Positions 42,700-54,221 of a DNA stretch of 64,000 nt are shown one piece after another (the stretch's first letter is position 1; each line of letters begins with the position of its first letter). The notes beneath the pieces are model-generated. The model did not search any database. It was not told where the DNA came from and saw nothing but the letters and a program-made list of their open reading frames with translations. This DNA comes from Uloborus plumipes (lineage: Eukaryota > Arthropoda > Arachnida > Araneae > Uloboridae). The translations under genes were made by a program, and so were the position numbers. Where the stretch lies: positions 1 through 64,000 of the forward strand of contig JAXGGA010006581.1 of NCBI GenBank assembly GCA_038373865.1. Direction: 5' to 3'.

Positions 42700-44566
42700 T
42701 CTGTGCGAGAAAGTAGGCTGTTTTAGTTCTAGAAGAACTCCTTTATGTAAAATAAAATAATTGGGGCTGGGAAGGGTTCAAGGGCACTTTTTTTTGTAGT
42801 CACGCAATAAAAATAAATAAATACATAAAAAAAAAATAAATAAAAAGAATAATGAGTCAAAAATTTTCCTCTTGCAGTTTCTAAAGTTTTACATTTGAAG
42901 TACAGCAAAACCGACTACCTCTTGCTAATTTATCATGAAGAATTCATAAAATACCCTCAGAATTTTAATAGAGCTTAGTCAGGGAGAGATTTTAGTAAAA
43001 TCTTGCCGTATATTTACATATTCCAGGTTTTATTATACCCAGATACATACTTTAGAGATTGTCACTTCTACTTCGATATGTTAGTTTTATTTTGAGTTCT
43101 ATTATTGGTTGAACTATGTTGTTAAATAAATATGAGTAGTTTTCAAAACTAACATGTTTTAAAAAGAAAATAAATTTACATTTGGATTAGAACTTGGGAA
43201 AAATATGTGTATATATTTAAATAAAGTGACAATTGAAAACGTTTTACTAAAACGTGAAACGTGCACTTTATAGAAAGTAATTAAAAGTATTGATTAACAT
43301 TAAAAATGGTAACACATAGTCATTTCAAGGCTACCGAAGCATGCTTCTTTATAAGTGCATGAAAGGAGAGGTCCAACTAAGACCTATGTACAACTAACTG
43401 TAAGACTGTAAGACCAAAAGTGGGGAAATTAAAAAAAAAAGTGGGGAGGGGGGGGGAGAAGTTTAAATTTAGCTTTCTTTTTATTATTTTTCCTTAAACT
43501 TAACTACAACGTGTCATTTTATTTTTTAGTGTTTTTAACTGTTTTGCTCGTAGATGGAATATAATTTGATTTTAAAATATTAAAATCACAATTCAGATGT
43601 TTGAAAAATGTAATGTATTAATGGACTCCATATAGTCTTGGCAACATTAAATTAGCATTCTCAATGTTCAAGTGAAAAGCTACCAAAACAATGCATCTTT
43701 TCTTCAATGACAACAATGTTTAGTGGCTGAAACTCGATGATTTGAGGCTTAAATAATGAACCTGCGTATAGTCTACTTTCTAGAAAAATAATAAAAGTCT
43801 AAATGTCACCATTGAAAGTCAATATTTTAAAGATATTTGTTTTTTCTCGGTATGAAGGAAAGTTGAGATATGATTTTTTATATTTTAATTCTGAAGTTTT
43901 GATGAATTTATTTCATTTTGGTTACAGTAAATTTGAGGTGCTTTATTTTTTATCTTAAAGAAAGAGTTGCAAACAATGTTGTTTCTCATAAAAATTTTTT
44001 ATCTAGATAATTTTTTTTGCCAGTTATTAAAAAAAATTAATACCAGAAAACCTAACATACTGGCTTGTTTTGTACTGCACAAAAGAGCATTTTTTAAAAT
44101 CTATTTCTGTTTTAAATACTCAGATTCAAAACTGAATATGGAGATACATTTTTGAATTTTCGGGAATTCTGTTCCTTAATTTAATTTCCGCAAAATATCA
44201 AACTTAAATATTAAGAAAATTTTATGAACTTAAAATTTTCCAAATGGAAAGTACATTGCCATATGATATTTATTAAAAAATAATGCGTAACAGTTTGACA
44301 AAATAAATTTGACAGTTTGAAAAAGAAAAAGTTTTTGAAAGAAATTTGGTGTTGGTAACAGTAAAAAGTAGGCTCTTTTAATTCCAGACGAAACTTCTTG
44401 TTTAATTCTAAAATTTCATCATTTGCTATCGAAACGTCAACTTCAAACCACTCATAGCAGGGCCGTAACTAGACTATTGTTTCAAGGAGGGTTTTACAAA
44501 CACATTTTTCTTGAAATATGTACATAAGTAAAATTTGATTTCATGTTCTATATTCTACTCTTTTTT
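42700..44566. other. AT-rich sequence, nothing recognised
   Basis: A G tract lies near 43450. No gene or element boundary supported. Confidence 0.4.
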
Positions 44567-45079
44567 GTTATGCCTAGCGTCCCTTTTTAGGGACGGTCCA
44601 AAAAAGGGTCTGAATTTCCCCAAAATGAACATTTCAACCAAATAATAGTGTTCAATTAGTACCTTGGTATTGTTTCAATTCGATATCAATAGATTGCAGC
44701 ACAAAACCATTGTAAAGTGTGTTCTGCAGCAGTTTTAATATAATCTTTATCAAAAATGACATCGTTCACAATCTCAAGAAAAAAAGTTTAGTTTTCAAAG
44801 TTATTCCCAGCTTCCCAGTTTATGTTAATTGCTGATTTTATTTCTTCTTATAAAATGTCTTTTTAAATATTATATGGTAGGCAGAAAAAAAAATTAGTAA
44901 AAAAAGTGTGTACCCTCTATCGTAACTTTTAAGGGACGATTTTTCTTTCCTTAATAAAACAATTATTTTTTACATAATATTTTTTTATTATTTTTTCCTG
45001 TCCAGTATAAAAAATATCTCAAAGTTTGTAACCAGTATAAAAAATATCTTTGGAAAAGAAAATGTCAGGCATTAATGGG
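44567..45079. mobile_element. piggyBac-type element remnant, inverse relative of 3127-3334
   Basis: The right end GGCATTAATGGG abuts TTAA (45080-45083). The left end has TGCCTAGCGTCCCTTTTTAG but has lost the terminal CCCATTAA. Internal ATTGTTTCAATTCGATATC and AATAGATTGCAGCAC blocks match the reverse complement of the 3127-3334 copy. At 513 bp it is longer and so closer to the parent. Confidence 0.65.
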
Positions 45080-45083
45080 TTAA

Positions 45084-47590
45084 GGGGCATTAACACAATA
45101 GCATAGCTTTCCAATGAAGAAAAGAACTCTGGTGTGCACAAAGCTTCTTTGCCCTAGTTAAAAAGGTATATTGTGTATGAAATTATGCTTGCAAAAACTA
45201 CAATAAAAATAAATACTGCAGATAAATAAATTAATTTGTGCTGTCATTCAATAATGATAATTTCATTTTTCAAATGAAATTCAAAAGTAAATAAGAAAAT
45301 TAAAAATAAAATAGAAATAATACTATTTTTCATCAAAAAGGGCATAAAAAAGTATTTTTTGTCATAGCAATCTTAATGGAAATCGGAAAATCTTCCATCT
45401 CTCATTGTGTGCGTAAGCAATTGACGTCACGTTCATTAAAAGAGGGACAAAAAAGCGGGGAAAGTCTATGCCCGCTTTTCAAAAAAAAAAAAAAAAATCT
45501 TTATGAGCGAAGGTTAATCACACCAAATTGGTTATTGCCCGCCGAGTCGCTTGAAAAAAATAACAAAAAGAAAAACATTGCGAACGAAAATTCCGAAGAT
45601 TGCCGTCAATAAAGCCTTGAACGCTTTTCTAATTCAACTGTCGAATGCGTCATCTATTATCGAAAGTGAGCATTTTTTCCTTGTTAAATTGTTACCGACA
45701 CTGGGTTAAAGACCTTGGAAGAATCTGATACGGTTTGAAACAAGAGCTGAAGAGCAATTTGTGCGTAAATGTTGTTATTGAAACTAAAAGAGAGTAGGAG
45801 AGAGGAGAGAGAGAAAGTATAAGTGTGATTGAGTAAATTGAAAAAACCTTGAATTTTTGATTAATCTTTAAAAAGTTTTTTCTTGCATTCAAGTTCCCTC
45901 TGTTTTTTCTCTTTTTCAAATTTTTCAAAATCCTGCTTGACTCTGGTTGATTTTCGCACCCCGAAGTGTTTTGAAAACGAAAACAAAGAGATCTATTTAA
46001 GACTAATAGAGAAGGAATCTCAGGATTTTGAGCTTTTCAGTACATCTGTTTGCTCACCTTGAAATCTAGTAATCACGATTCTATTGTCTATAATAGTATT
46101 TTTATTCTTAACATTGCAGGGAAAAAAATGTAGCTTTAAAATAACACGTAAACCAGATTAATTGAATGAAACATAAATAAATTATAGAGATTTTTCCAAA
46201 TGCGTACCAAAAATAAGACAGAAAAAAACTATTAAAAAAATTCCAATTTTTAAAGAATCCTGCGACGCTGAATTTTTAATGAAAAAAATCTGGAAAAAAA
46301 AGTTTTCTCTTTGCTTGTAGTTTTAACGTCGTTTTTAATTTAATTGACTTAGATCTTTTTCTGTTTTACGTTTCACTTTTCTTGAAATTAAACAACCCTT
46401 TGCCATCACTTCAAAAAAAAAAGTTACTCGTGAAATCGAACCCTTATCCTTATGTGCAATATTTCAGCAATTTGTTCTGAAAAACGTCGACTTTTCGTTT
46501 ATTAATTTTGGCTTTATCTTGAAAAGCATTTCATTTTTCAACTGAATATTTTTGTACCATTATGGAACTATTTCATAGGGCACATAAACATACATTTTTG
46601 TCTCATTTTAATACTATGGGCAGTCAGTCACTTATCAACAACATTTTACTTTTGCACAAAAAGAGAAAAACTAAGAAAACATTAATATTAAAGTATCTTG
46701 GCTCCAGCATAAATGTAAAGAAGGAGCAAAAAAAAAAAACTACTTTACAAATATAAAAAATAAAATGTGGGAAAATATTAGAGTTATTTCACTTGTTTAA
46801 TTAAAGAGATAAAATAGCAGTCTTCACATATTACCAAGAGATACTGATAATGTATAGGTAAGTAGGGTAGATAATATAAGGAGTGAGCTATAAAGCAACT
46901 ATTCAGGAGAATTCGGTTTAACCTTTTGAAAATTTTTTAAGAAATTGAGATCTTTTCCGTTGAAGAAAAAGTTAGAAATAAGAAGTTAAAACTACAAACA
47001 ACCTTAGAATTGTTTAGATAGTGATTAGCCGAAATGTATTTCAGGACTAAGAAAAATTTCTTTTCAATAAAAAAATAAAAAATAAAAAAAAGAGCTGATA
47101 GATGAAAACAAACCCGATAAAAGATTTTCATCCACAAGGAGAAAAAAAATCTTTTGGTCTTTGGAGGCAATCTTTTCATTAACAAGCTACTCCCACTCCC
47201 CACTTAAAACTTTTTTTTTTAATATATAAGCCCGAAATACGCTTCTACAACTCTTAATTGCAATTAGTGGGGTGGCATCGAAGTCGATGTTATGGAAACA
47301 TAGAAATTTTGTTAAATCATCGATGTTTTTCAAACATTAATGGTTTGAGTTTGATGATTTTTTGTGTCGATATTTTATATTTCATCAAAAATAATTCGCA
47401 AAGATATGCATTACTTTTCCCTATTAACAAATTACATCTTTAATCAGTAACTGCAGTTTTCATCTGATTGAAAACGTCGTCTATGATTGTTATAGATGTT
47501 TTTTTACCATCGCTGATTTGCATGTGAAGTTTTTTTTTAAAGTCGATGTTTTATGTGTCTCAGCAAAAAAAAAAAAAAAAAAAGCCACAA
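45084..47590. other. AT-rich sequence, nothing recognised
   Basis: Several frames of 60-90 codons without recognisable motifs. A poly-A tract lies at 47563-47583. No splice-flanked coding block found. Confidence 0.4.
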
Positions 47591-47592
47591 AA

Positions 47593-48420
47593 TCTACTTA
47601 TATTAAAAACTGAGTATCTTTCTAACTATCTTTCTTTCTAACTATCTTTCTAACTATCTTTCTATCTTTCTATGTCACGCTTCTTTCTCCTGAACGCCAA
47701 TGACCTGAAAGTCGAACCAGGTACCGATAGATAGGTAATTTTTCAGGCTTCATTAGTTTCAATTGATATAATTATACGATTTTAATTAGCAAAGATATCA
47801 ATTAATAAGTAGTCAAGTTTAAAGCGATTAAGCCTAATAAATGATTAAATATGAAATCCATTCTTGCATTGCAAAACGTGGTTGCCATGAAACAGTGATA
47901 AAAATGATAATGAGAATTTTGAATGAAGGCTAAACTAAATCAAACACGAAACTCATAAGCGGGCCACTTACGTAGAATTTTTATCGCTAGCTACTGGTAA
48001 TATTTTGAAACATTTATTTGTTGAAGAGCCATCTACTTATATTAAAAACTGAGTATCTATGTCTGCTTTTTTCCTTTGAGCGAGCTGAACTTACTGAAAC
48101 TTTCCTCACCATCTTGAAGGCGTGAAGCATCTCAATAATTCGAATGATTTTTTTTATACATATAGGAAAAAAGTAAAGGCGTGAAGCGCCTATAAGCGAG
48201 CCGCCTTGGCGGGGAGTACTTTCTTTAAATTTTTTTCTCACTACTTTCAGGGCACGAAGTGCCCGTGCAACGCCGGACCACGTGCGTGGTATGTCTTGAA
48301 ATCGAATGAACATTAAATTATATCAAATAATATAACTTCAGAATGAGGTAAAAGTTAGAGAGGGGAGACGTTATGCATCAACATGCCGCAGGAAGCTAAT
48401 CTAGCTGCCCTGGCAGCTAG
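47593..48420 (+). mobile_element. Helitron, non-autonomous, with an internal second Helitron-like start
   Basis: Starts TCTACTTATATTAAAAACTG after an A and ends GCAGCTAG before T. A second identical start at 48032 leads to GGCACGAAGTGCCCGTGC (hairpin, about 48251) and a GCAACGCCGGACCACG block. This suggests one Helitron inserted into or beside another. Contains a (CTTTCTAACTAT)n simple repeat at about 47616-47672. Confidence 0.6.
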
Positions 48421-48753
48421 TCTACTTATATTAAAAACTGAGTATCTAACTATCTTTCTATCTTTCTATGTCACGCTTATTTCTCCTGAACGCCAATGAA
48501 CTGAAAGTCGAACCAGGTACCGATAGATAGGTAATTTTTCAAGCTTCATTAGTTTCAATCTATATAATTATACGATTTTAATTAGCGAAGATATCAATTA
48601 ATAAGTAGTCAAGTTTAAAGCGATTAAGCCTAATAAATGATTAAACTTCCAAGACATTTTTTCTTACCGTTGCCATTTTGAATTAAAACGTTAATTAAAT
48701 TATTGAACTATTTAAAATTCCAAGATATTTATTTCTTTCCGTTGCGATTTTAA

Positions 48754-48926
48754 GGCAGGAATTCAAGTGAAACACGGACGATCGCAACTCACCAATGCAA
48801 TCGCAAATTCCAAAATTTGGATTCAAGTGAAACGAATTCACTTGAATTCGACTTACAGTAGCGGTTGCAATATGCGATCGCCTCGAAGCGACTGCAATGG
48901 TGTTTCGTTTCACTTGAATTCGGCCC
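48754..48926. mobile_element. PIF/Harbinger-type MITE, copy 2
   Basis: Reverse orientation of 34164-34331. Ends are GGCAGGAATTCAAGTGAAAC and GTTTCACTTGAATTCGGCCC, with a 3-bp duplication TAA on both sides (48751-48753 and 48927-48929). Confidence 0.75.
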
Positions 48927-49334
48927 TAAATTAAAACGTTAATTAAATTGAACTTTTTAAAATGAAAGAGTGTTATTTTTTTCCATTGTCATTTTAAATA
49001 CGTGTTATAACAAAGTTCTAACAATTGTTTTTATTCTAATTATTAATGACATATTTTTTCTCAGGTACCATTTTTAAAATGTGTTTTTAAATAAAATTGC
49101 AATTGCTGTTTTTAGAAGGGACTTTTTCTGGCTTCGATCCAAATATTAAAAGAACTTTTTCGTTTAGAATTTTGCAATTAATTTTACCGGAAGAAAGCGG
49201 TTTGGAAATAATTGTTTTTGGAAAGGAATTTTATTTGTAATTTAGGGAGAGTGCTAAGTATGCGCTACTTGACATCGTCTTTATTTTTGAGGAAGCATGT
49301 GCAAATAATTCGATTGATTCTTTGATGCAGGAAA

Positions 49335-49555
49335 GCTTTTTAGCGAGCCGCTTTAGCGGGGAGTAGTTTATTAAACTTTTCCTTGGTACTTTAAAGGCGA
49401 GCCGCCTTGGCGGCGAGTAGTGAATTAAAACTTTCCTCGCTACTGTAAAGGCGAGCCGCCTTGACGGCGAGTAAACTGTTTAAACTTTCCTCATTTCTTT
49501 AAAGGCGAGCCGCCTTGGTGGCGAGTAGTTTTCTCAAACTGCCTTCACTACATTA
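49335..49555. repeat. Tandem ~60-bp repeat with GC-rich palindrome
   Basis: Four units each carry GCGAGCCGCCTTGGCGG or a close variant, then AGTAGT...AAACTTTCCTC. A single diverged unit occurs at 48197 in the neighbouring Helitron, so the array expanded inside this one. GCCGCC..GGCGGC can form small hairpins. Confidence 0.7.
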
Positions 49556-49589
49556 CAGCCCGTGCAACGCCGGGCTACGCAGCTAGTAT

Positions 49590-51018
49590 GTGATAAAAAG
49601 TCACATAGTTAATCTGTTCTTGCAATATCTGTCCAATTTGAAAGTTTCTTGTACATCTTTTACCATTCATGTTTTATCGTCGATGTTTTTTAATCATCGT
49701 TGTTTTGCTTTCGATGTCTATATTTCACACTTCAGAAAAAATCATAAATATATGAGATAAAAAATTACTTCGTTAATTGACAGTTGCGAGTCTATATCTC
49801 ACTGGAAAAAGGTTTCTATAATTTGCCATCGCTGTCTTACCGTCGATATTTTTTCGGGAGAGAAAGGGAAAATGGGATGTACTGTACACTGTACATGCCT
49901 TTAAACGATATTGTGACGCGCGATGTAACGAGGGGTTACTGTACATTCAAAAAGGTGCACAAAATATTTAATAAACAATTGTTGTTTTGAAACATCTATG
50001 TTTTTTGGTCGATGTATCAAAAAAATCGATTTGTTATAGTTTCTAATATTGATGTCTTGATATCGATGTTGCACCACTAACTGCTATTCCTTCAATTCTG
50101 ACGTTCTTATTTGTTTGTAACTAGTAGCTCAAATATAAACATTTTATTTGTAATTAAAGATTTGTTTGTAAAGCCATATTTACTTACGATTTTTTCTAGT
50201 TATTATTTCTCGTGCCATTTTCGAAAAGATTTGAGATGCGTTTGACATCTTATGTAATATAAAATACCTCAGCTCAAGTTCCCGTATTTTGAAACTTAAG
50301 AGTCTTCGTATTTGTACAGATGCAATCACTACTACACTTCTTTTTTGACTGCAAACGTTTGAGAAATTCATAACTTGCCGTGCGCAGTTAGTTATTAATG
50401 AGTCCAGCTGCTGCGAAAGACGTTGTAGGCTGTTTGTTGATTCAGCGTTTATTTTGTACGCCTGGCTAATTTAAGACAATTTATAAAATCAGGAAGTGGG
50501 GATATTATTTCAGTTGATGAGTATTTTACCACAAACGATGACTTCTACTGCTTTAGTGTGCGCCTACAGAAATTAAATTACAGTTATGATGAAGTAGTAT
50601 TTTCCTTTGAAGGACCGACGTGGCTCATGTCATAATCAATAGGGATGGAATGCTGATGACCTTAAAATAATTTCAAAATGCTCAGAAAAAGGCAAAAGGT
50701 GCCTATAAAAATTAACATAAGCGCCCAAAAACTGAAAAGTTATGAATTCAAATTTCCGAGAAAGTTTTACATCGGTTTAAAATAAATAAACAAGCAAATG
50801 AAAACTTTAAATCGCAGCTTCTAGGTATAGGTTAATTTTAAAATATGTAGGGGAATGTGGGGCAAAGTGAAATAGTTAAGATAACATACCTGTTTCCAAA
50901 TGAACAAATTGGAAATTTGTTCTGAAAATCAGTGTGCATAAAGAAAGAATAATGTATTTTGCAATACAACTATCGCTGAAATGTTATTTTTCATTTTTGA
51001 GTTATTTTGCACCTTCAA
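49590..51018. other. Unassigned sequence; possible 5' exon of the CRISP-like gene
   Basis: On the minus strand a consensus donor (GTAAGTAAAT) begins at about 50187 after a 190-nt open frame. It would join the acceptor at 41886, but out of frame with the signal-peptide ATG, so it could serve only as 5' UTR. There is no direct evidence that it is used. Confidence 0.25.
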
Positions 51019-51020
51019 AA

Positions 51021-51051
<31 letters not shown>

Positions 51052-51410
51052 AAGTAAAACTAGAAATGTTTCGCCTTTAAAAAAAAAAAAAAAAAGGCAA
51101 AGTGAAAAATACAATATTTTTGTGATGAATTTTTTTCTGTTTGAAGAGCGAGTTATTTTCGTCAAATGAATGCGTAAATAAGCGAATAAATAAATTATTA
51201 ATGGAAAAAGAAAAGAATAAATACATAAACAAATGAATGAATTAATTAGTAAATAAGACAATGAAAAGAGTGAATGAAATAAAGAATAAATAGTAAAATA
51301 AGTGAATGAACGAATAAATAAGTGAATTAATGAATAAAAGAATGTAAATAAATTAATAAATGAAGAAATACATACGTGATTTAGTAAATGAGTGCATAAG
51401 CAAACGAAAT
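51019..51410. repeat. (AAAT)n and degenerate GAATGAATAAAT simple repeat
   Basis: A clean AAAT run at about 51019-51050, then a poly-A run and a degenerate tetranucleotide-rich stretch to 51410. The 177-codon minus-strand frame across it is low-complexity translation (repeated F, Y, L, I, S), not a gene. Confidence 0.8.
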
Positions 51411-51746
51411 GAACTATTTCACTTTGTCCTACCTGCTCTTGAAGGAACCATTGAGTTAACAAGCAGAAAAAATAGAAAATCTTAACTTTATCCTACTTAA
51501 ATTTACAAAATTATAATTGTATATCTTTATTTTACCCCAGAGTAAATATCTTAATATGATTATATTTCATATAGCTAAGGGTTTTTTTTTTTTGGTTTTC
51601 TAAAATGCATTTTATGAATGATCATAAAAAATAATAATATTTTAAATTATAATAGAAGCATTTTTCTAATGAATTGGTTGTGATTGTTTTTGATTGCAAA
51701 GTATTGTTACGACTCGAATAATTTTATCTATAAAATATTTATTTAT

Positions 51747-51925
51747 ACAGTAGATGCTCGTTATAACGATCACTCCTAAAAAGACCATCCTAATATAACG
51801 ACCGGTGAGAAAACCCTCAACTTTATCCCAATATACTCTATGTTCTACCTCTTATAGCGACCATTCGTTATAAAGAGCTTTTTCTGTAGGACAGAGATGG
51901 TCGCTATATTGAGTAAATTTTGTCC
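51747..51925. mobile_element. pogo-like MITE fragment
   Basis: TA followed by CAGTAGATGCTCGTTATAAC, typical of pogo/Tigger ends, then repeats of TATAACGACC and complementary GGTCGCTATATTG. The matching right end was not found. Confidence 0.4.
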
Positions 51926-52018
51926 GAGAAAAGCAACACGGAAAACAATAGACAGTATAATCCAATTTTAGCGATTTTTCTGTCTATTGTTCCACCGTGT
52001 TGCTTTTCTTGGTTCCTT
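51926..52018. repeat. Inverted repeat with ~28-bp arms
   Basis: GAGAAAAGCAACACGG and ACAATAGACAG on the left pair with CTGTCTATTGTTCCACCG and TGTTGCTTTTCTT on the right, around a ~25-base loop. The bases differ slightly at the centre of the arms. Element class unknown. Confidence 0.65.
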
Positions 52019-52350
52019 GTAGCCTCGAAACAAGTGCCTGCAGATTCTTGCAAATTTTGTGCTTCATAACCGTTGATAACTCCTATTTTACAACTTATAT
52101 TAGCTCAAGATTAAAGTAGAATTCAAATTTTTCGGGCGAGTGGCAAGTTATTTTAGTTGATTATTGAAAGGAAAATTGCGAAGACTGAAAAATTCCAAAT
52201 GCAAGTAAGGTGCCCTGATTAAAATATTTCGAATCAGAAAGGTTTTATATGAATTGAACTAATCTTTTGAAATTTATTTGGGGGCGGGGGTGGGAAGGAC
52301 AGCGTGACCACCGGACGAATAGACCAGTATTTAATCACCGCATATTCCTA

Positions 52351-52762
52351 CACTGTAAAAAATGACTGTTGTTTTTACAGTATAATACAGCTAATTGAAT
52401 TGTTATATACTGTAAAAATTGCTAATTTTACAATAATAAACTGTAAAATTGCTAACTTTACAGTACTAACCTGTAAAATTGCCAATTTTACAGTAATAAA
52501 CCGTGAAATTGCTAAATTCACAGTTTATTACCGAGCATTTTACAGTTTTAAACTGGAACCTCTGTTGCCAATATTATACTGTTGTTTTTACAGTACAACA
52601 CAGCTAAATTTTACGGCAACAAACTGCGAAATTGCTTAATTTACTGTAATAAACTGTAATATTGCTAATTTTACAGTTTATTACTGCTCATTTTGCAGTT
52701 TTAAATTAGAACCACGCCTACCAGCATTATACTGTAAAAACAACAGTTCATTTTTTGCAGTG
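52351..52762. mobile_element. CACTGTAAAA-type MITE, copy 3
   Basis: Begins CACTGTAAAAAATGACTG after TA and ends CAGTTCATTTTTTGCAGTG before TA. At 412 bp it has more internal ACTGTAAAATTGC units than copy 4. Confidence 0.85.
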
Positions 52763-52966
52763 TACTCGATTTTTTTTTCCTAATTTAAGAACATTTAATT
52801 AAGTTAATAATTAAAATTTTTTATATTATTCTCAAAGTTGAGATGTTTTGGCCAAAAGTATTATGCTTTGTACTTTTATTAGTTACTTTATACTTTTATT
52901 TATTTATTTTTAAAACTTGCTGAGGAAGTAGACAAACAATCAACTTTGAGATACATGTTTAAAATT

Positions 52967-53430
52967 CCGTTATATATGATTCGATAATATTCCTATTGAT
53001 ATTATGAAATTCTACGTTTAAGGTTAGGAAAATAGAACTCTAGTAGTTAATTAATAAGTTAATTATTAGTAGTTAATTATTAAGTTAGTAGTTTCGTTAT
53101 GTATGGTTCGATAATCTTCCTCATGATATCATGAAATTCTACGTTAAAGGTTAGGAAAATAGAATTCTAGCAGTTAATTAACAAGCTAATTACTAAGTAG
53201 TCAATTATTGTTAGTCCGTTATATATATCAATAATATTCTTATTGATTTCATGGAATTCTACGTTTAAGACAGGGACCAATAGATCTCTAGTAGAGCTAA
53301 TTAATAAGTTAATTTTTAAGTAGTTAATTATTAAGTTAGTTGTTCCGTTACATATGGTTGGATAATATTCTTATTGATATCATGGAATTCTACCTTTAAG
53401 GTTGGGCAAATATAACTCTAGTAGTTAATC
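52967..53430. repeat. ~125-bp tandem repeat, about 3.7 units
   Basis: Units start near 52967, 53094, 53216 and 53345 with CCGTTA(T/C)ATATG and share GATATCATGGAATTCTACG and CTCTAGTAGTTAAT. Spacings of 122-129 bp reflect small indels. No gene. Confidence 0.8.
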
Positions 53431-53872
53431 CTAATTTAGAACACTAAAAATTAGTGGCAACAGCTTACTTCAATAAAGAACCATGTTTGTTTAAAGTAAT
53501 GTAGGGATTTTCATTTGGTTATTAATGATGATGGAAAATTTAAATATTTGTACGAAATTTTCTTTATTCCCGAGGAACCCGATTCTGGATATCACACTTC
53601 TTCATATTTTTTGCTAGAAAAGAAAAAGGACTACGAACAACACTAATAATAATAATAATCGGGTCCGACAAATCCCAGGTGTCTACAAAAAATACCCTGG
53701 CTACATGTTCTATAAAAACATAAATCTTCCAGAAGCCATATTGCACTGAATTTTCTTATAAACAAGACGAAATAATTTAGCTCCAAAGAAGTTTCCTTGG
53801 CTACAAAATTTTACAATTATTGTCGGATTCTAATATTATTTTTATAAAGTAAATAAATGAATAGCTATACTA

Positions 53873-54219
53873 CACTGTAAAAAAATGAATGTTGTTTTTA
53901 AAGCATAATACAGCTAATTTTACAGTACTGTAAAAATGCTAATTTTACAGTAATAAACTGTAAAACTGTTAATTTTACAGTTTATTACCGTGCATTTTAC
54001 ATTTTTAAACTGGAACCTCTGCTGCCAGTATTATTCTGTTGTTTTTACAGTATAATACAGCTAAATTTTACGGCAATAAACTGTAAAATTGCTAACTTTA
54101 CAGTAAGAAACTGTAAAATTGCTAGTTTTACAGTTTATTACTGTGCATTTTACAGTTTTAAATTGGAACCTCGGCTGCCAGTATTATACTGTAAAAACAA
54201 CAGCTCATTTTTTGCAGTG
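53873..54219. mobile_element. CACTGTAAAA-type MITE, copy 4
   Basis: Begins CACTGTAAAAAAATGAATG and ends CAGCTCATTTTTTGCAGTG, flanked by TA on both sides (53871-53872 and 54220-54221). Confidence 0.85.
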
Positions 54220-54221
54220 TA

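Larger units (their letters stand above)
48421..49586 (+). mobile_element. Helitron, non-autonomous, directly adjoining the previous one
   Basis: Starts TCTACTTATATTAAAAACTG immediately after the CTAG of the upstream Helitron. Ends with AGCCCGTGCAACGCCGGGCT (hairpin) and ACGCAGCTAG before T (49587). The first ~230 bp match 47593-47850. A Harbinger MITE (48754-48926) and a 60-bp tandem array (about 49335-49555) lie inside. Confidence 0.65.

Noticed and set aside
50929..51462. 177-codon frame on the minus strand
   Set aside because: Low-complexity F/Y/I/L/S translation of AAAT-type simple repeats.
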